A stretch of 33,511 bases of DNA. It comes from Candidatus Accumulibacter necessarius (GTDB lineage Bacteria > Pseudomonadota > Gammaproteobacteria > Burkholderiales > Rhodocyclaceae). The stretch covers positions 1 through 33,511 of the forward strand of contig JAFLDL010000049.1 of assembly GCA_017302435.1 (NCBI GenBank), read 5' to 3'. The notes beneath the pieces were generated by a model, which was not told where the DNA came from, made no database searches, and worked only from the letters and a program-made list of their open reading frames with translations. Shown here in pieces: positions 32,701-33,511 of this stretch (positions are counted from its first letter, which is position 1; the number at the start of each line of letters is the position of its first letter). A program made the translations under genes and the position numbers.

Positions 32701-33511
32701 ATGACGACATACCCACACGCCGACGATGGCCGCGATTGCCAGCAGGTGGTGCGCCACCTGGCGACCGTGGTCTTTCCCTGGGATACGACGCGTGCCCTCG
32801 AACTGGCCCTGTTCCGCAGCTTCGCTTCGGGGCGCATTGGCGGCCTGCTGCACGCCACCGGCGAGTTCGAGAGGCGGTCCCAGAAGCGCTACGACGATAC
32901 CGACCTGATCGTCAGCGAGATCGTCGAGAACGGCTTCGACAGCCGGCGCGGGCAGCGCGCGATCGAGCGCATGAACGAGTTGCACGCGCGCTTTCGCATT
33001 GCCAACGAGGATTTCCTCTATGTCCTGTCGACCTTCGTCTTCGAGCCGTTGCGCTGGAACGAGCGTTTCGGCTGGCGGCGGATGAGCGAAAAAGAACGCC
33101 TGGCGTGGTTCCGCTTCTGGCGCGAGGTGGGCGAGCGCATGCAGATCCTCGGGATTCCCGCGACGCTGGCCGACTTCGCCGCCTTCAGCCGCGAGTACGA
33201 GAAGCGCAACTTCCGGCCTCTGGCGGCCTGTCGGCAGGTCGCGCTGGCGACGCGGGAGATGTTCGCCGGATGGTTCCCGGCGCCGTTGCGTCCGCTGGTT
33301 CGCCGCAGCATCCACGCGCTGATCGACGCGCAGCTGCTGTTTGCGCTGGGTCTGCAACCGGCGCCGCAGTGGCTGCTGTGGACCGTCGAGGCTGCCCTGC
33401 GCGGGCGGGCGCGCCTGCTGCGCTGGCTGCCACGGCGGCGGCAACCGAGGCTGCGGACCCGCATCGCCCGCGCCGCCTATCCCTGCGGTTACGACATCGT
33501 CACCCTGGGTC
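32701..33511 (+). CDS. MpaB/DUF2236-type oxygenase, 3' end outside window
   Basis: The first 270 codons are present and the frame is open to the window edge. Early motifs HATGEFERRSQKRYDDTDLI and RMNELHARFRIANEDFLYVL, then FVFEPLRW, are those of the DUF2236/MpaB oxygenase family (rubber-oxygenase catalytic domain), which uses haem bound by conserved His residues. Substrates are unknown here; characterised relatives cleave isoprenoid or similar hydrophobic chains. The start is supported by an ideal AGGAGG. The family assignment is good; the function is not settled. Confidence 0.85.
   Translation, partial: MTTYPHADDGRDCQQVVRHLATVVFPWDTTRALELALFRSFASGRIGGLLHATGEFERRSQKRYDDTDLIVSEIVENGFDSRRGQRAIERMNELHARFRIANEDFLYVLSTFVFEPLRWNERFGWRRMSEKERLAWFRFWREVGERMQILGIPATLADFAAFSREYEKRNFRPLAACRQVALATREMFAGWFPAPLRPLVRRSIHALIDAQLLFALGLQPAPQWLLWTVEAALRGRARLLRWLPRRRQPRLRTRIARAAYPCGYDIVTLG

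Overview
The window is high-GC bacterial DNA with dense, mostly proteobacterial gene content: a DUF2868/DUF3482 pair, a DUF2062 protein, CoA-transferase with acyl-CoA dehydrogenase, an RND pump, a BrnTA toxin-antitoxin pair and a MpaB-type oxygenase. Codon use and gene families point to a betaproteobacterium, probably a Rhodocyclales or Accumulibacter-like organism. That placement is an inference from recalled families, not a database result.

Left part (1-5353): a translationally coupled minus-strand pair (DUF2868 membrane protein and DUF3482 GTPase, cut by the window edge), a plus-strand GAF-domain protein, and a minus-strand protein of unknown function followed by about 0.5 kb without a gene.

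Core of interest (5202-13565): a polytopic membrane protein with a conserved soluble C-terminal domain, then a three-gene operon behind its own good sigma70-type promoter. The operon encodes a DUF4062 (TIR-like) protein with an apparent inactive-STAND-like module, a MoxR-type AAA+ ATPase, and a 1329-residue membrane protein that joins a CoxE/vWA-like region, a beta-propeller-like region, a caspase-like domain and a Gln/Pro-rich tail. This is the architecture of the vWA-MoxR NTP-dependent conflict systems. Both caspase catalytic positions are replaced (His to Phe1085, Cys to Val1144), so the domain looks like a pseudo-caspase and some other domain must be the effector, if the system is an effector system.

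Middle (13570-19473): a DUF2062 membrane protein, a 166-bp palindromic MITE-like element, a short-chain dehydrogenase, an acyl-CoA dehydrogenase/CoA-transferase operon, a YbaK-type deacylase, and a membrane-anchored hemerythrin-like protein with degenerate iron ligands.

Accessory region (19474-26682): two copies of a REP-like repeat element with inverted ends. One encloses a RelE-type toxin-antitoxin pair whose antitoxin has no normal start codon; a BrnTA pair lies between the copies. Then come a large CorA-like transporter and a decayed MmeI-like restriction-methylation gene with a frameshift, a nonsense codon and two probable internal deletions.

Right part (27052-33511): a two-gene RND efflux operon whose third gene (probably the outer-membrane channel) is cut after about ten codons by an IS91-family fragment; a frameshifted inorganic-pyrophosphatase-like gene bracketed by 72-bp inverted IS91 fragments; a larger IS91 transposase remnant; and the start of a MpaB/DUF2236 oxygenase gene running off the window.
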